Shown here in pieces: positions 63,331 through 64,000 of a stretch of DNA of 64,000 bases (the first letter of the stretch is position 1; every line of letters begins with the position of its first letter). The position numbers and the translations under genes are program-made. The stretch is from Bradyrhizobium quebecense. Its GTDB lineage: Bacteria > Pseudomonadota > Alphaproteobacteria > Rhizobiales > Xanthobacteraceae. Under the pieces are notes generated by a model that worked only from the letters and a program-made list of their open reading frames with translations, ran no database searches and was not told the DNA's origin. Where the stretch lies: positions 1,798,001-1,862,000 of the forward strand of contig NZ_CP088022.1 of NCBI RefSeq assembly GCF_013373795.3, written 5' to 3'.

Positions 63331-64000
63331 CTAGCGCTGCAGGCGGGCCAGCAGGCTCGACGTATCCCAGCGCTTGCCGCCCATCTTCTCGACCTCGGCA
63401 TAGAACTGGTCGACCAGGGCGGTCGCCGGCAGGGTGGCGCCGTTGCGGCGGGCTTCAGCCAGCGCAATCGAGAGGTCCTTGCGCATCCACTCGACAGCGA
63501 AGCCGAAATCGTACTTGCCCTCGTTCATGGTCTTGTAGCGATTTTCCATCTGCCAGGACTGCGCCGCGCCCTTGGAGATGGTTTCGATCACGGCGGCGAC
63601 GTCGAGGCCACTCTTCTTGGCGAAGTGGATGCCCTCGGACAGGCCCTGCACGAGGCCTGCGATGCAGATCTGGTTGACCATCTTGGTCAGCTGGCCGGCG
63701 CCCGCCGGTCCGAGCAATTTGCACATCCGCGCATAGGCGCCGCTGATGATCGGCTCGGCGCCCGCATAGGCGTCTTCGCTGCCGCCGCACATCACCGTCA
63801 GCACGCCGTTCTCGGCGCCGGCCTGGCCGCCCGACACCGGCGCGTCGATGAACTTGAAGCCGGCCTTGGTGGCGGCGGCATCGAGCTCGCGGGCGACCTC
63901 GGCGGAGGCGGTGGTGTGATCGACGAAGGTCGCGCCCTTCTTCATGCCGGCGAAGGCGCCGTCGGGGCCGATCGTGACCGCGCGCAGGTCGTTGTCGTTG
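63331..64000 (-). CDS. 3-Hydroxyisobutyrate dehydrogenase-like oxidoreductase (5' end outside window)
   Basis: Open to the window edge on the minus strand; the in-window part begins NDNDLRAVTIGPDGAFAGMK. FVDHTTASAEVARELDAAA, the substrate-binding APVSGGQAGAENG and the catalytic lysine in GQLTKMVNQICIAG mark the 3-hydroxyisobutyrate/beta-hydroxyacid dehydrogenase family. An ATG at 63945 is internal. The NAD(P)-binding GxGxMG motif should lie outside the window. Confidence 0.9.
   Translation of the reverse strand, partial: NDNDLRAVTIGPDGAFAGMKKGATFVDHTTASAEVARELDAAATKAGFKFIDAPVSGGQAGAENGVLTVMCGGSEDAYAGAEPIISGAYARMCKLLGPAGAGQLTKMVNQICIAGLVQGLSEGIHFAKKSGLDVAAVIETISKGAAQSWQMENRYKTMNEGKYDFGFAVEWMRKDLSIALAEARRNGATLPATALVDQFYAEVEKMGGKRWDTSSLLARLQR

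Overview
The window reads as a piece of a high-GC alphaproteobacterial chromosome, most likely Bradyrhizobium or a close relative (Nitrobacteraceae). The basis is codon bias, Tat-type exported redox proteins, a thiosulfate-oxidising (Sox) cluster with SoxCD, a beta-ketoadipate (cat) cluster and an intergenic hairpin repeat of a kind I recall from that group. No rRNA or CRISPR array is visible; the only tRNA sequence is a 3' fragment.

Layout. (1) 1-8.8 kb: 3' part of a giant autotransporter adhesin with about 37 glycine-rich repeats and a C-terminal beta-barrel, broken by one frameshift. (2) 8.9-12.4 kb: a lytic transglycosylase-like gene, then a graveyard of broken genes. (3) 12.4-13.8 kb: debris, including an att-like sequence and a ThrE-type exporter fragment. 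(4) 13.8-32.3 kb: a sulfur-oxidation block. It holds soxS-soxR-YeeE (minus), soxV, an unknown exported protein, soxW, soxXYZABCD, two exported DsrE-like proteins around an alpha/beta hydrolase, three more YeeE/YedE proteins, a rhodanese, DUF302 and DUF2892 proteins, thioredoxin 2, a sulfide:quinone oxidoreductase-like flavoprotein and three ArsR regulators with the paired cysteines of persulfide sensors. Several promoters carry the same ATTC-N8-GAAT operator inside the -35/-10 spacer. (5) 32.4-36.6 kb: an RND efflux pair whose adaptor is frameshifted in a G8 tract. (6) 36.6-38.3 kb: pseudogenes and a tRNA-Arg(CCG) 3' fragment. (7) 38.3-50.8 kb: a probable sigma-54 promoter, an oligopeptide-type ABC transporter, a DeoR regulator, an M20 amidohydrolase, two choline/ethanolamine-kinase-like phosphotransferases, an inositol-monophosphatase-like enzyme and ethanolamine ammonia-lyase EutBC. 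This looks like one catabolic operon for an ethanolamine-containing compound. (8) 51-52.6 kb: PuuE-like, IS5-type and integrase remnants fused together. (9) 52.7-64 kb: chromosomal backbone with dusA, a cat cluster with a two-component flavin monooxygenase and its own FAD synthetase, an aspartic protease, a DUF1289 protein, a histidine kinase and a partial 3-hydroxyisobutyrate dehydrogenase-like gene.

The integrase remnant abuts dusA, a known island target. A 17-bp sequence in the dusA 5' end recurs with one mismatch at 12.46 kb. I infer a decayed, immobilised island of about 40 kb that carried in the sulfur and ethanolamine blocks.
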